Shown here: piece by piece, positions 26,643-36,421 of the stretch
How positions within the stretch are numbered: position 1 is the stretch's first letter
Layout: the number at the start of each line of letters is the position of its first letter
DNA from: Afipia sp.
Lineage (GTDB): Bacteria; Pseudomonadota; Alphaproteobacteria; Rhizobiales; Xanthobacteraceae
Assembly (NCBI GenBank): GCA_024707075.1
Contig: JANQAK010000003.1
Location: forward strand, 1,116,001-1,180,000
Direction of reading: 5' to 3'
Length of the DNA: 64,000 bases
Notes under the pieces: model-generated
Database searches by the model: none
Told to the model about the DNA's origin: nothing
The model's input: only the letters and a program-made list of their open reading frames with translations
Made by a program: the position numbers and the translations under genes

Positions 26643-29600
26643 TGGCGACGGCTGAGTCCCCTCCGCTTTCCGGTTCGCTGTCCGTTGTCCGTCCAGCCTC
26701 TTCCGACGGAGGCGGTGCTTTCGAAACGTTTATCAAGATCACAGCAGATGGCATGGTGACCGCCTTCAACGGTCACGTCGATCTCGGAACTGGCATCCGC
26801 ACCGCACTCGGGCAAATCGTCGCGGAAGAACTCGATGTCTCCTTCGCACGCGTCGTCGTTGTGCTGGGCGATACCTCGCGCGCTCCCAATCAGGGCGCGA
26901 CCATCGCCAGCGAAACCATCCAGATCACCGCTGTGCCGCTGCGCAAGGCGGCCGCGCAGGCGCGGCACTTTCTGATGGCCCGCGCGGCGCAGAGGCTCGA
27001 ACTCCCGGAAGACGAACTGACCGTCGAAGACGGCCTCATCCGGGGCCATAACCGAAGCATCAGCTACGGCGAACTGATCGGCGATGAAATCATTCGCCTC
27101 GATCTCGCCGACGACGTCCCGGTCAAGGCAGTGGAGGCTTACAAGATTGTCGGGCAATCAACCCCGCGCATCGATCTTCCCGCCAAGGCGACCGGCGAAC
27201 TGGTCTATGTGCATGACGTTCGCCTGCCGGGGATGCTGCATGGCCGCGCGGTGCGTCCGCCATATGCAGGCGTCGATGCGGGTCCGTTCGTCGGCACCAG
27301 CCTGATCGCGGTCGATGAATCGTCCGTAAGCGATATTCCGGGGCTGGTTGCTGTAGTAAGCATCGGCGATTTCGTTGGCGTCGTGACTGAGCGTGAGGAG
27401 AATGCGGTCAAGGCCGCGGCCCAGCTCAAGGTGACATGGAAGCCGACGCCGACTCTGCCGAACCTGAAAGACGTCGAAACCACGCTTCGTGCGAACCCCA
27501 GCACGCCACGCACTCTCATCGACAAAGGCGACGTGGACAGTGCCATCGCCGAAGCCGAGAAGCCGATCAAGCGGACCTACATCTGGCCCTATCAGATGCA
27601 CGGATCGATAGGACCGTCCTGTTCCGTCGCAGATGTTCAGGACGGCTGCGTGCGGGTGTGGTCCGGCACTCAAAATCCTTACATTCTGCGCGCTGATCTC
27701 GCACTTCTTCTGAATATCCCGGAATCGCAGATCGATGTGATCCGGATGGAGGCCGCGGGTTGCTACGGCCGCAACTGCGCCGACGACGCGTCGGCGGATG
27801 CGGTGCTGCTGTCGCGCGCCGTCGGCCGGCCGGTGCGCGTGCAACTGACGCGCGAGCAGGAACACGCGTGGGAACCCAAGGGCACCGCGCAACTGATGGA
27901 CGTCAACGGCGGCTTGCGGGCCGACGGCAGCGTCGCGGCCTATGACTTCGCAACGCGCTATCCATCGAACGGCGCGCCAACGCTGGCTTTGCTGCTGACC
28001 GGCGCCATTCCACCTATGCCAGCGGTGTTCGAGATGGGCGACCGCACCGCGATTCCGCCCTACGACTATGACGCGATGCGCGTGGTCGCGCACGACATGC
28101 CCCCGATCGTGCGCGCGTCCTGGCTTCGCGGTGTCTCGGCATTGCCGAATACCTTCGCGCACGAATCCTATATCGATGAGCTGGCGGCTGAGGCTGGGGT
28201 CGATCCAATCGAGTATCGCCTGCGTTACCTGAAAGATCCGCGCGCCGTCGATCTGGTCAACGCGGTCGCCAAACGTGCCGACTGGACTCCTCGCCCGCAA
28301 TGGAGGGAGCCGGAGACCGAAGGCGACATCGTACGCGGACGCGGCTTCGCCTATGCGCTCTATGTGCATGGTCCGTTTCCGGGGAAACCCGCCGCGTGGT
28401 CGGCCTGGATCGCGGATGTCGCGGTCAACAAATCCACCGGCGACGTCAGCGTGACGCGCGTGGTCGCCGGGCAGGACTCCGGACTGATGATCAATCCGGA
28501 CGGCGTGCGCCACCAGATCCACGGCAACGTTATCCAGTCCACCAGCCGCACGCTGAGGGAAGAAGTCTCCTTCAACCGCGCCGCCGTGACCAGCCGCGAA
28601 TGGGGCGCCTACCCGATCATCAAGTTTCCAGATATTCCGAAGATCGACGTGCTGATGCTGCCGCGACAGGATCAGCCTCCGCTCGGCGTTGGCGAATCCG
28701 CGTCGGTCCCGAGCGCCGCGGCTATTGCGAACGCAATCTTCGATGCAACCGGCGTACGCTTTCGTGAATTGCCGTTTACTCCGGAGCGCATTCTTGCGGG
28801 CCTGCGTGGCCCCGAACCTGCACCGAGATCCGCGTTACCAGCGACGACCTTCAAACCGCCGGAACAGACCCCGGATACGAGCAGCCCGTTCCATAAACGC
28901 CGCAGCACGTTTGCGACCATCGCAGCCACCTGCACCGCAGTTGTCGGTATCGCCGCAGCAGTGCTGCCATGGCGAGCGATCGCACCAATCGCACGCCCCG
29001 ATGTATCGACTTATTCGGCAGCGACCATTGCCCGCGGCCAGCAACTCGCCGCCCTAGGCAACTGCGCCGAGTGCCATACCGACATCAACGGGATCGTCAG
29101 TGCTGGTGGTCGCGCGCTGGAGACGCCGTTCGGCGTCGTCTACAGCACCAATATCACCCCCGACCCGGAAACCGGCATCGGCGCGTGGTCCTATCCGGCC
29201 TTTGAACGATCGATGCGCGAGGGCATCCATCGCGATGGCCGGCATCTTTACCCGGCATTCCCCTACACTCATTTTGCCAAGACAACCGACGCCGATTTGC
29301 AGGCGCTCTACGCCTATCTGATGGCGCAGACGCCGGTCCGCGCGGTCAATCGCGAGACCACGCTGGCATTTCCTTTCAGCTTCCGGCCGCTGATGGCGGG
29401 CTGGAATGCGCTGTTTCACAAGCCGGTCGTCTTCGAACCCGACGCAAAACAATCAGCCGTCTGGAATCGTGGAGCCTACCTCGTCGAAAGCCTCGGCCAT
29501 TGTGGTGCATGCCACACACCGCGCAACGCATTGGGTGCGGAGAAGACGGCCAAGACCTACCTCGCTGGCGGCATGGCGGAAGGCTGGGAAGCCCCGCCGC

Positions 29601-30193
29601 TGACCTCATTGTCGCACGCACCGATCCCGTGGAGCGAAGATGAACTCTTCGCCTATTTGCGGACCGGTGCCTCCCGATTTCATGGCATCGCCGCCGGGCC
29701 GATGGCCCCGATCATCCGGGATCTCGCAGCCGTTCCCGACAGCGACATTCGCGCCATGGCGGCTTATCTCGCCTCGTTCAGCGACAAGACCATCACTCTG
29801 GCAGAGCAAGAGGCGCTGGCGACGCAATTGGAAACCATGACAGGCGTGAAAGCCGTCTCCGCGTCGTCCATGGGTGCGCGCATCTACGAAGGCGCGTGCG
29901 CGGTCTGCCATCAGGTCGGCGGTCCCGTGTTGTTCGGCAGCGGACCATCGCTGGCGCTGAACAGCAATGTGCATAGCGCCGTACCTGATAATCTCATTCA
30001 GGTCGTCCTGCACGGCATCGAGACGCCTGTGTCGAGCGATCTCGGCTATATGCCGGCGTTCAAAAACAGCCTCGACGACGAACAGGTGGCGGAGCTTGTC
30101 TCCTATCTCAGGCAGCAATTCGCCCCAGACAAAGCCCCTTGGACCGACGTGGCTGCGGCAACCGCCCGAATCCGGCAGGCGAACCTGCCGTGA
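26642..30193 (+). CDS. nicB: Nicotinate hydroxylase large subunit with molybdopterin and triheme cytochrome c domains (NicB-like)
   Basis: A 1183-aa fusion. Residues 1-740 are the Mo-cofactor domain (GHVDLGTGIRTALGQIVAEEL, NQGATIASETIQ, and the catalytic-Glu motif PLGVGESASVPSAAAIANAI near 680-700). A transmembrane helix lies at about 757-780 (TCTAVVGIAAAVLPW). A periplasmic cytochrome c part carries three CxxCH heme sites at Cys808, Cys954 and Cys1086. The length and layout match P. putida NicB (about 1187 aa), which sends electrons from nicotinate to the respiratory chain. It probably converts nicotinate to 6-hydroxynicotinate, the substrate of the divergently encoded reductase. Other N-heteroaromatic substrates (isoquinoline-type) remain possible. 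Confidence 0.88.
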   Translation: MATAESPPLSGSLSVVRPASSDGGGAFETFIKITADGMVTAFNGHVDLGTGIRTALGQIVAEELDVSFARVVVVLGDTSRAPNQGATIASETIQITAVPLRKAAAQARHFLMARAAQRLELPEDELTVEDGLIRGHNRSISYGELIGDEIIRLDLADDVPVKAVEAYKIVGQSTPRIDLPAKATGELVYVHDVRLPGMLHGRAVRPPYAGVDAGPFVGTSLIAVDESSVSDIPGLVAVVSIGDFVGVVTEREENAVKAAAQLKVTWKPTPTLPNLKDVETTLRANPSTPRTLIDKGDVDSAIAEAEKPIKRTYIWPYQMHGSIGPSCSVADVQDGCVRVWSGTQNPYILRADLALLLNIPESQIDVIRMEAAGCYGRNCADDASADAVLLSRAVGRPVRVQLTREQEHAWEPKGTAQLMDVNGGLRADGSVAAYDFATRYPSNGAPTLALLLTGAIPPMPAVFEMGDRTAIPPYDYDAMRVVAHDMPPIVRASWLRGVSALPNTFAHESYIDELAAEAGVDPIEYRLRYLKDPRAVDLVNAVAKRADWTPRPQWREPETEGDIVRGRGFAYALYVHGPFPGKPAAWSAWIADVAVNKSTGDVSVTRVVAGQDSGLMINPDGVRHQIHGNVIQSTSRTLREEVSFNRAAVTSREWGAYPIIKFPDIPKIDVLMLPRQDQPPLGVGESASVPSAAAIANAIFDATGVRFRELPFTPERILAGLRGPEPAPRSALPATTFKPPEQTPDTSSPFHKRRSTFATIAATCTAVVGIAAAVLPWRAIAPIARPDVSTYSAATIARGQQLAALGNCAECHTDINGIVSAGGRALETPFGVVYSTNITPDPETGIGAWSYPAFERSMREGIHRDGRHLYPAFPYTHFAKTTDADLQALYAYLMAQTPVRAVNRETTLAFPFSFRPLMAGWNALFHKPVVFEPDAKQSAVWNRGAYLVESLGHCGACHTPRNALGAEKTAKTYLAGGMAEGWEAPPLTSLSHAPIPWSEDELFAYLRTGASRFHGIAAGPMAPIIRDLAAVPDSDIRAMAAYLASFSDKTITLAEQEALATQLETMTGVKAVSASSMGARIYEGACAVCHQVGGPVLFGSGPSLALNSNVHSAVPDNLIQVVLHGIETPVSSDLGYMPAFKNSLDDEQVAELVSYLRQQFAPDKAPWTDVAAATARIRQANLP

Positions 30194-30255
30194 ACGCCGC
30201 ATAAAATCGTCCCCGGTGACTGGCTGCCTGCGAAAGAGGCAGATATGATCCGGGC

Positions 30256-31560
30256 ATGGCCATTACAGACATCGCTTCGCGAACCTACAACCACGGCTGG
30301 CGGCTCGATCCGATCGTGCGCAGCCTGCTCGACACCGATTTTTACAAGCTCCTGATGCTTCAGATGATCCGGGAGTTCTACCCGGGCGAGCATGTGACCT
30401 TCTCGGTGATCAACCGGACCCATCACGTCCGCCTGGGCGAGGTCATCGACGAGCGCGAACTTCGCGCCCAGCTCGACCATGCCCGCACGGTCCGCTTCGC
30501 CAAGAAGGAGCTGATCTGGCTCGCGGGTAACACGTTCTACGGCAAGACCCAGATGTTCTCGCCGGATTTCATTAGCTGGCTCGCCAACTTCCAGCTTCCG
30601 GAATACGAACTGCATACGGTCGACGGGCAGTACGAACTGCATTTCCATGGGCCGTGGACGCACACCACCATGTGGGAGATTCCGGCGCTCGCCATCATCA
30701 ATGAATTGCGCTCGCGGCAGGCGATGAAGGGACAGGGGCGCTTCGTCCTCGACGTTCTCTATGCGCGCGCCAAGGCCAAGCTCTGGACCAAGGTCGAGCG
30801 GCTACGCAAGCTCGAAGGCCTGCGATTATCGGACTTCGGAACGCGGCGGCGGCACGGCTTTCTCTGGCAGCGCTGGTGCGTCGAAGCAGTCAAGGAAGGC
30901 CTCGGTTCGGCATTCACGGGGACATCGAACGTGCTGCTGGCGATGGACAACGACCTCGAAGCCATCGGCACCAACGCGCACGAATTGCCGATGGTGGCCG
31001 CCGCGCTGGCAAACAGCGATCAGGAGTTGCAGCGCGCGCCTTACCTGATCCTCGACCAGTGGCGTCACACCTATGACGGAAACCTTCTGATCGCCCTGCC
31101 GGATGCGTTCGGCACCAAGGCGTTCCTGCGCGATGCTCCTGAATGGGTGGCTGACTGGACCGGCTTCCGTCCCGACAGTGCGCCGCCCATCGCCGCCGGC
31201 GAAGAGATCATCCAGTGGTGGAAGGACAAGGGACGCAATCCGAAGGAGAAACTTTTGATTTTCTCCGACGGCATGGACGTCGGATCGATCGAGGAAACGC
31301 ATCGTCACTTCGCCGGGCGCGTCAGAACCAGCTTCGGCTGGGGCACCAATCTCACGAACGACTTCGTGGGTTGCGCGCCGGACGGCACCGCCGATCTCGA
31401 TCCGATCTCGCTGGTCTGCAAGGTGACGGCGGTCAACGGACGGCCAGCGGTGAAACTTTCGGACAATCCCGAAAAGGCAACCGGCAATCCTGCCGAAATC
31501 GCCCGCTATCTGCGCGTGTTCGGCAACGCAGGCCGCGTCCGCAGCGCGGTTCATGTGTAG
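30256..31560 (+). CDS. pncB: Nicotinate phosphoribosyltransferase
   Basis: NAD-salvage enzyme (434 aa) joining nicotinate and PRPP to nicotinate mononucleotide with ATP hydrolysis. The hallmark segments are [15 protein letters not shown] (near 25-39), [11 protein letters not shown] with the conserved His200, GTSNVLLAM, and SDGMD followed by [10 protein letters not shown] for phosphate/PRPP binding. It begins 62 nt after the hydroxylase gene in the same direction, so both nicotinate-consuming activities may be co-expressed. This gives the cell a branch point between salvage and catabolism. The length and motifs are typical of proteobacterial PncB. Confidence 0.95.
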   Translation: MAITDIASRTYNHGWRLDPIVRSLLDTDFYKLLMLQMIREFYPGEHVTFSVINRTHHVRLGEVIDERELRAQLDHARTVRFAKKELIWLAGNTFYGKTQMFSPDFISWLANFQLPEYELHTVDGQYELHFHGPWTHTTMWEIPALAIINELRSRQAMKGQGRFVLDVLYARAKAKLWTKVERLRKLEGLRLSDFGTRRRHGFLWQRWCVEAVKEGLGSAFTGTSNVLLAMDNDLEAIGTNAHELPMVAAALANSDQELQRAPYLILDQWRHTYDGNLLIALPDAFGTKAFLRDAPEWVADWTGFRPDSAPPIAAGEEIIQWWKDKGRNPKEKLLIFSDGMDVGSIEETHRHFAGRVRTSFGWGTNLTNDFVGCAPDGTADLDPISLVCKVTAVNGRPAVKLSDNPEKATGNPAEIARYLRVFGNAGRVRSAVHV

Positions 31561-31696
31561 CTATTGTCAAGGAAAACGCCAATTTACTATGCCGATGCGT
31601 TCGCGCCAGAGCGATTTTCATTTGCAGTCGCCGCATGTACAATTGCGTTGAACGCCGCGATGCAAAGACGCACTGCGCGAATGAGAGGGACATGGA

Positions 31697-31936
31697 GTGA
31701 AGATCACGGTCAATATCGACTGCACACCGGAGGAGGCCCGCGAATTCCTCGGATTTCCGAACATTCAGCCGATGCAGGAGAAGGTCATGAAGCAGTTGGA
31801 AGACAATCTGCTGGCCGGCATCGCCGGCATGTCTCCGGACGCGATTCTGCGCAACTGGATGTCATTCAATCCCGAGCAGATCGGGGACATGTTCAAGATG
31901 TTCGGCGGACTGGGCGGCGGCAACGCCAAAAAGTGA
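31697..31936 (+). CDS. DUF6489 family small protein
   Basis: Small conserved protein of 79 aa (MKITVNIDCTPEEAREFLGF), acidic, ending in the glycine-rich MFGGLGGGNAKK. I recognise it as the DUF6489 type common in Alphaproteobacteria; the function is unknown. It has GAGGGACATGGAGTG upstream, with GGAG close to the start codon (the codon lies at 31697). It is 137 nt downstream of pncB and convergent with the GntR gene, whose stop lies 11 nt beyond it. No membrane segment or metal motif is visible. Confidence 0.78.
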   Translation: MKITVNIDCTPEEAREFLGFPNIQPMQEKVMKQLEDNLLAGIAGMSPDAILRNWMSFNPEQIGDMFKMFGGLGGGNAKK

Positions 31937-31946
31937 CAAAAGGAGT

Positions 31947-32685
31947 CTACAGCGAGACCGCATAGACTTCGTATTCCTCACGCACCGTCTCGATGTGATC
32001 CCGCATCGCGTTCGCCGCACCGGCCTTGTCGCCCCGCATGATGGCGATGACCACCCTGTCGTGCTCGACATAGGATTTGGCGAGACGGCCGAGATTCCTG
32101 AATTGCGCGCGCCGGAACGGCTGAACCCGAACCCGCGTCGCCAGTGTCATATCGGCGACATAACCGTTCTGCGATCCGGCATAGATGGCATTATGAAAGG
32201 CTTCGTTCACTTCGTGGAAAAGCTGCGGATTGCCTTCATAGCTCAAGAGTCGCAGCCGTTCATGCAGACCTTCCAGTTCCTGGCGCTGGATCACCGACAT
32301 GCGCTCGGCGGAAAGCCCGGCGCACAGCGCCTCGAGTTCGGCCATCGCTTCAAACATGGCATTGAGCTGCTCGATGGTCGGCCTCGCCACCACTGCGCCC
32401 CGATGCGGGCGCGAGATCGACAAGACCGCTGGCCGCCAGTTGCCGCAGCGCCTCACGCACGGGGGTGCGCGATACACTGAAGCGCCGCGCAATGTCGGAT
32501 TCATCAAGCGACGAGCCCGGCTCAAGCGCGCCGCGCACAATGTCATCGGCAAGTTGCAACCGCAGCTCTTCCGCGAGCGTGCGTTTTCCAGCCGCAACGG
32601 TGCCCCGCGTAAAAACCGTCCCCGGTTCGTTGGCGTTCGGCGCCTCACCAGCCAATCCCTGTGGCATTCCCGGCTCGAAAATCAT
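31947..32685 (-). pseudogene. GntR/FCD-family transcriptional regulator, frameshifted
   Basis: A GntR regulator split between two frames. The N-terminal winged helix starts at ATG 32685 (MIFEPGMPQG) and reads through RTLAEELRLQLADDIVRGAL and RRFSVSRTPVREALRQLAAS to GLVDL. The FCD ligand-binding domain continues in another frame as RPHRGAVVARPTIEQLNAMF to EEYEVYAVSL. One extra base at about 32407-32416 (in GGGCGCGAG) explains the shift; the interval length is 3n+1. The start overlaps the upstream gene by 4 nt, so it closes the amidase operon. If the shift is a sequencing error the gene is an intact regulator of about 245 aa, probably of the amidase/peptide-transporter operon. Confidence 0.82.
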
Positions 32686-33074
32686 GGCTTCTCGTCGATA
32701 AGACTGACATGGGCCGCGACGATTCGCCAACCTTCCGCAAAACGCATCCAGGTCTGCATCTGGCGCCCGACCCTGCCGGGCGCGGATGACCGATAGAACA
32801 GCGTCGAGGCGACGGCGGTATCGCGGCCATACGTCGTGATGACCGTCCGTGCGAGATCGCGCATCAGGCCTGCCGGATTCCGCGCGGCGCGGAACGCGGC
32901 GATGGACTCATACCCATAAAGATTCTCGCCGATGCCATAACGCAGCGTTCGTGCATCCTTGCGAAACAGCGCATCTAGCGCGGCAACGTCGTTTGTCGTC
33001 AGCGCCTTTTCGTAACCCGCGAAAGCCTCGCTGACTTCAGCGACGACATCCGGCAAATCGATCTCGGTTATCAT
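32682..33074 (-). CDS. AtzH/HpxZ-like (DUF3225, NTF2-fold) protein
   Basis: Small alpha+beta NTF2-like protein, 130 aa from ATG 33074 (MITEIDLPDVVAEVSEAFAG). Diagnostic stretches are ALDALFRKDARTLRYGIGEN and SSAPGRVGRQMQTWMRFAEG, followed by WRIVAAHVSLID. The family includes HpxZ of oxalurate catabolism and AtzH of the cyanuric acid pathway, which accompany an amidase and a small DUF4089 partner. Exactly those two genes lie next to it here. It overlaps the GntR start by 4 nt and is 2 nt after the amidase. The precise biochemical role is uncertain, but the module assignment is well supported. Confidence 0.85.
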   Translation of the reverse strand: MITEIDLPDVVAEVSEAFAGYEKALTTNDVAALDALFRKDARTLRYGIGENLYGYESIAAFRAARNPAGLMRDLARTVITTYGRDTAVASTLFYRSSAPGRVGRQMQTWMRFAEGWRIVAAHVSLIDEKP

Positions 33075-33076
33075 CT

Positions 33077-34489
33077 TCAGAATCCTGCCGGCCGCGGCGC
33101 CCGAGCCACGCCAGCCTGCTCCAGCGAGTAAGCGACGCGCAAGGCTACATCTTCGCGCCAAGGCGCGGCAATCACCTGAACACCGATCGGCATCGGATCA
33201 AGCGGAATCGGCACCGCCACGACGGGAAGCCCGATAAACGAAATCGGCTGGGTGTGAATGCCAATATTGGGCCGGACAGGCAATTCGATTCCATCCAGCG
33301 TGAATGTCGCCTGGCCAAGTTTCGGCGCAATACAGGGCGTCGCAGGCGCAAGAATGACATCGAAAGTCTTGAACAACTCCAGCACCTGCGCGTGATACCA
33401 GCGGCGAAATTTCTGCGCACGATCGACGAACGGCGCAGGAATCATGGCTCCCGCCAGCAGGCGGTCGCGCACCGCCGGATCGAAATCGTTCGGCCGCGTC
33501 CGCAGCCGGTCAAGATGGAGCGACGCACCTTCGCAGGTCGAGATCACGTAGGCTGCCGCGCGCGCCCTCGCCGCCTCTGGAATTTCCACCTCTCGGGTCA
33601 CAGACAGCGCCTTGGCGACACGCGCCATCGCTTCCTGCGCTTCGGGGAAAAGATTCTTCTTGAAGTATCCGCCGGCGACCGCGACCCGCAAGTCGCCGAC
33701 ACCCTGTGCAAGGGATGATGTCACGGGCTCAACAGGGCGATCGACGCAAGCCGCATCCTCCGCATCCGGCCCCTGCATCGCGTCATAAGCCAGCGCCAGA
33801 TCGCGTGTCGTCCGCGCAAACGGACCGAGATGATCGAAGCTCGCAACAAACGGAAACGACCGCGCACGGGACAAACGCCCATAAGTCGGCTTCAAACCGA
33901 AGATGCCGCAGAACGACGACGGCACGCGGATCGAGCCGTTGGTGTCGGAGCCAAGCGCCAACGGCACAAGACCGCCGCCGACCGCGCCGCCTGAACCGCC
34001 CGACGAGCCGCCCGTCATCCGCGTCAGATCGTGCGGATTGCGTGACGAGCCGTCATGGATGTTCTCGCCGGTGAAGTCATAGGCGTATTCGCCCATGTTG
34101 AGCGCGCCGACCAGCACCGCGCCTGCCGCCTCCAGCCGTTCGATCAATGTGGCATCGCGCTTTGAAGGCCGGCGGTCGCGATTGATCTTCGAACCCGCGC
34201 GAGTCGGCAGGCCCGCGATGTCGAACAGATTCTTGACGGCAAACGGTACGCCAGCCAGCGGACCGACCTTTCCGCCGTTGGTAATTGTCGCGTCGATCCT
34301 GCGTGCGGTCGCGCGTGCTCGCTCAGCGACGACGTCGGTAAAGGAATTCAGTTTTCCGTCGTCCGCCGCAATGCGCATCAGCGCGACGTTGGTGGCATCG
34401 AGCGCCGACATCTCGCGCGAAGAAACCGCATCGGCAATCGCCGACGCCGAGAGCCACTCCGCACCACTCGTGATACTTTCAGGCTTCAT
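33077..34489 (-). CDS. AtzE/HpxY-like amidase (amidase signature family)
   Basis: Amidase-signature hydrolase, 470 aa from ATG 34489 (MKPESITSGAEW). The catalytic Ser-cisSer-Lys triad is visible: Lys86 in GVPFAVKN, cis-Ser162 in TGGSSGGSGG and nucleophile Ser186 in GSDTNGSIRVP. Sequence and neighbourhood match AtzE (1-carboxybiuret hydrolase) and HpxY, both of which need a small AtzG/HpxX subunit. The start overlaps the DUF4089 gene by 11 nt. Flanking dipeptide-type ABC importer genes suggest hydrolysis of an imported ureide, carboxyamide or small amide. The actual substrate cannot be told from sequence. Confidence 0.85.
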   Translation of the reverse strand: MKPESITSGAEWLSASAIADAVSSREMSALDATNVALMRIAADDGKLNSFTDVVAERARATARRIDATITNGGKVGPLAGVPFAVKNLFDIAGLPTRAGSKINRDRRPSKRDATLIERLEAAGAVLVGALNMGEYAYDFTGENIHDGSSRNPHDLTRMTGGSSGGSGGAVGGGLVPLALGSDTNGSIRVPSSFCGIFGLKPTYGRLSRARSFPFVASFDHLGPFARTTRDLALAYDAMQGPDAEDAACVDRPVEPVTSSLAQGVGDLRVAVAGGYFKKNLFPEAQEAMARVAKALSVTREVEIPEAARARAAAYVISTCEGASLHLDRLRTRPNDFDPAVRDRLLAGAMIPAPFVDRAQKFRRWYHAQVLELFKTFDVILAPATPCIAPKLGQATFTLDGIELPVRPNIGIHTQPISFIGLPVVAVPIPLDPMPIGVQVIAAPWREDVALRVAYSLEQAGVARAPRPAGF

Positions 34490-34661
34490 AGATACTCGCT
34501 GGCTCAATCTCGTCAGGCAGCGGGAATTCCTGCACCATGCGCGCCATCCTCAACGTCACATCGAGGTTTGCACGGATAGCCGGTTTCCACGCCGCATCGA
34601 TAGGCAGCGCGAGAACCGTGGCAACAGCGTCGATATAGTCATCCAGCGGTTCGGTCGGCAT
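34479..34661 (-). CDS. AtzG/HpxX-like DUF4089 amidase subunit
   Basis: Small helical protein of 60 aa (MPTEPLDDYIDAVATVLALP, then AWKPAIRANLDVTLRMARMV and EFPLPDEIEPASIYEA). The pattern of a short D/E-rich start, one amphipathic helix pair and a P-x-x-D/E-x-E-P-A tail matches DUF4089. AtzG forms a stabilising complex with the amidase AtzE, and HpxX plays the parallel role in oxalurate catabolism. It overlaps the amidase by 11 nt and lies 38 nt downstream of the transporter ATPase. The gene is short but its family and position make it convincing. Confidence 0.82.
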   Translation of the reverse strand: MPTEPLDDYIDAVATVLALPIDAAWKPAIRANLDVTLRMARMVQEFPLPDEIEPASIYEA

Positions 34662-34699
34662 GCCTGTCTCTATATCACGGGAGCGGTTGCTGTTCAGTC

Positions 34700-36418
34700 T
34701 CAATGCGCAGGAAGCGGCGGATGAGGAATCGCCGACAGCAACTCGCGGGTATAGGGGTCCTGCGGCGCGTCCAGCACTTTTTCCGTTTCGCCCTGTTCGA
34801 CGATTCGTCCGCTTCGCATCACAATGACACGGTCGCACAGAAGCCGCACCACATTCAAATCGTGCGACACGAACAGATAACTCATCCCCATCGATTGCTT
34901 GAGATCCTGCAACAGATTGAGCACTACCGCCTGCACCGAGACATCGAGCGCAGCGGTCGGCTCGTCGAGAATGATCAGATCGGGCTTCAGCGCGATGGCC
35001 CGCGCGATCCCGACGCGTGCCTTCTGGCCCCCGGACATTTGGTGAGGAAAGCGATCCAGCAATGACAGCGGTAAACCGACCTGTTTCGCCAGTTCCTCGC
35101 ACCGCGCGCGCAACGCAGCGCTCCCCTTGATATCGCCAAGCTGCATGATCGGATCGGCAATGGCGCGCGCCGCAGTGAAACGCGGATTGAGGCTGTCGGT
35201 CGGGTCCTGAAATACCATCTGGATGCGCTTGCGCAGCGCCAGCCGCGCGAACGCATTCGGAGGAATAGCGCCGATATCCTCGCCGCCGAACATGATACGC
35301 CCAGAGGTTTGACCCAGCAGCCGCATCACCATCATCGAGGTGGTGGACTTCCCGCAACCGGACTCTCCGACGAGACCGACGCTCTCGCCGCGCGCCACCG
35401 AGAAGCTGATGCCATCGACAGCGCGGAATTGCTCCGGTTCGACCGGCGGTTTGCGGCCGAACAGCGCCCCGAGCGACTTGGTCACGCCTTGACGGGCATA
35501 CTCCTTGACCAGTTTCTCCACCACGAGAAGCGGCCCACCGTCCGCCTGTACAGGCGGGGCCATGGGGATCGCCGCGGGCAATGCCGCCCTGTCTTCATCC
35601 GATAGCAAATCGCGCAGCGAAACCCCAAGCCTCGGCGTCGCCTTCATCAGCTTGCGCGTGTAGGGATGCTCGGGCTTGGCGAAAATGTCCTTCGACAAAG
35701 CCGTCTCGACCACATTGCCCTTCTCCATCACTACCACGCGATCGCAATAGGCAGCGGCAAGGCCGAGATCGTGAGTAATGAGGATGGTGGACATACCCCG
35801 GCTTTTGGTCAGTTCCACAATCAGGTCCATCACCGCCTTCTGCGTGGTGACGTCGAGACCGGTTGTCGGTTCGTCTGCGATCAAAAGCTGCGGGTTGCAG
35901 GCGAGCGCCAGCGCAATAACGACGCGCTGGCACATGCCGCCGGACAGTTCGAACGGATAAGCATGATAACGCTCGCGCGGACGGGCAATCTTCACCTGCT
36001 CCAGCGCTTCGATCGCCTTTTCGCCGCGATCGTTCACGGTGAATTGCTGCACATGCTGGCGCAGCACATCCTCGATCTGGTCTCCGACCTTGCGGATCGG
36101 GTTGAGCGCCGCACGCGGATTCTGAAAAATCATCGAGATTTCGCGGCCGCGCAAGTCGCGCATCTCGTCCTCGGACGCGTTCTTCACATCGATGCCGGAG
36201 AACATGATCGAGCCGTCGGCGATTTTGCCGGCGCGGTCGAGAATGCGCATCACCGCATAGGATGTGACGGATTTTCCCGATCCGGACTCGCCGACGATCG
36301 CGAGCGTTTCGCCCTTGGCAACGCTGACATTGACATGCTGAATGGCCCGCACGATGCCGCGGCGGGTAGCGAATTCAACGGTGAGGTCTTTCACATCGAG
36401 CAGAGGAGTTTTGGCCAT
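34700..36418 (-). CDS. Dipeptide/nickel-type ABC transporter double ATPase (DppD-DppF fusion)
   Basis: Tandem ATPase, 572 aa, energising an oligopeptide-type importer. The first domain has Walker [16 protein letters not shown] near residue 40, signature [15 protein letters not shown] and Walker [16 protein letters not shown]. The second has [15 protein letters not shown] near 350, [17 protein letters not shown] and [15 protein letters not shown]. Each half ends with the oligopeptide-transporter C-terminal segment ([28 protein letters not shown]). The permease gene is 3 nt upstream. It supplies substrate to the amidase module downstream in the same operon. Confidence 0.92.
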   Translation of the reverse strand: MAKTPLLDVKDLTVEFATRRGIVRAIQHVNVSVAKGETLAIVGESGSGKSVTSYAVMRILDRAGKIADGSIMFSGIDVKNASEDEMRDLRGREISMIFQNPRAALNPIRKVGDQIEDVLRQHVQQFTVNDRGEKAIEALEQVKIARPRERYHAYPFELSGGMCQRVVIALALACNPQLLIADEPTTGLDVTTQKAVMDLIVELTKSRGMSTILITHDLGLAAAYCDRVVVMEKGNVVETALSKDIFAKPEHPYTRKLMKATPRLGVSLRDLLSDEDRAALPAAIPMAPPVQADGGPLLVVEKLVKEYARQGVTKSLGALFGRKPPVEPEQFRAVDGISFSVARGESVGLVGESGCGKSTTSMMVMRLLGQTSGRIMFGGEDIGAIPPNAFARLALRKRIQMVFQDPTDSLNPRFTAARAIADPIMQLGDIKGSAALRARCEELAKQVGLPLSLLDRFPHQMSGGQKARVGIARAIALKPDLIILDEPTAALDVSVQAVVLNLLQDLKQSMGMSYLFVSHDLNVVRLLCDRVIVMRSGRIVEQGETEKVLDAPQDPYTRELLSAIPHPPLPAH

Positions 36419-36421
36419 CGG

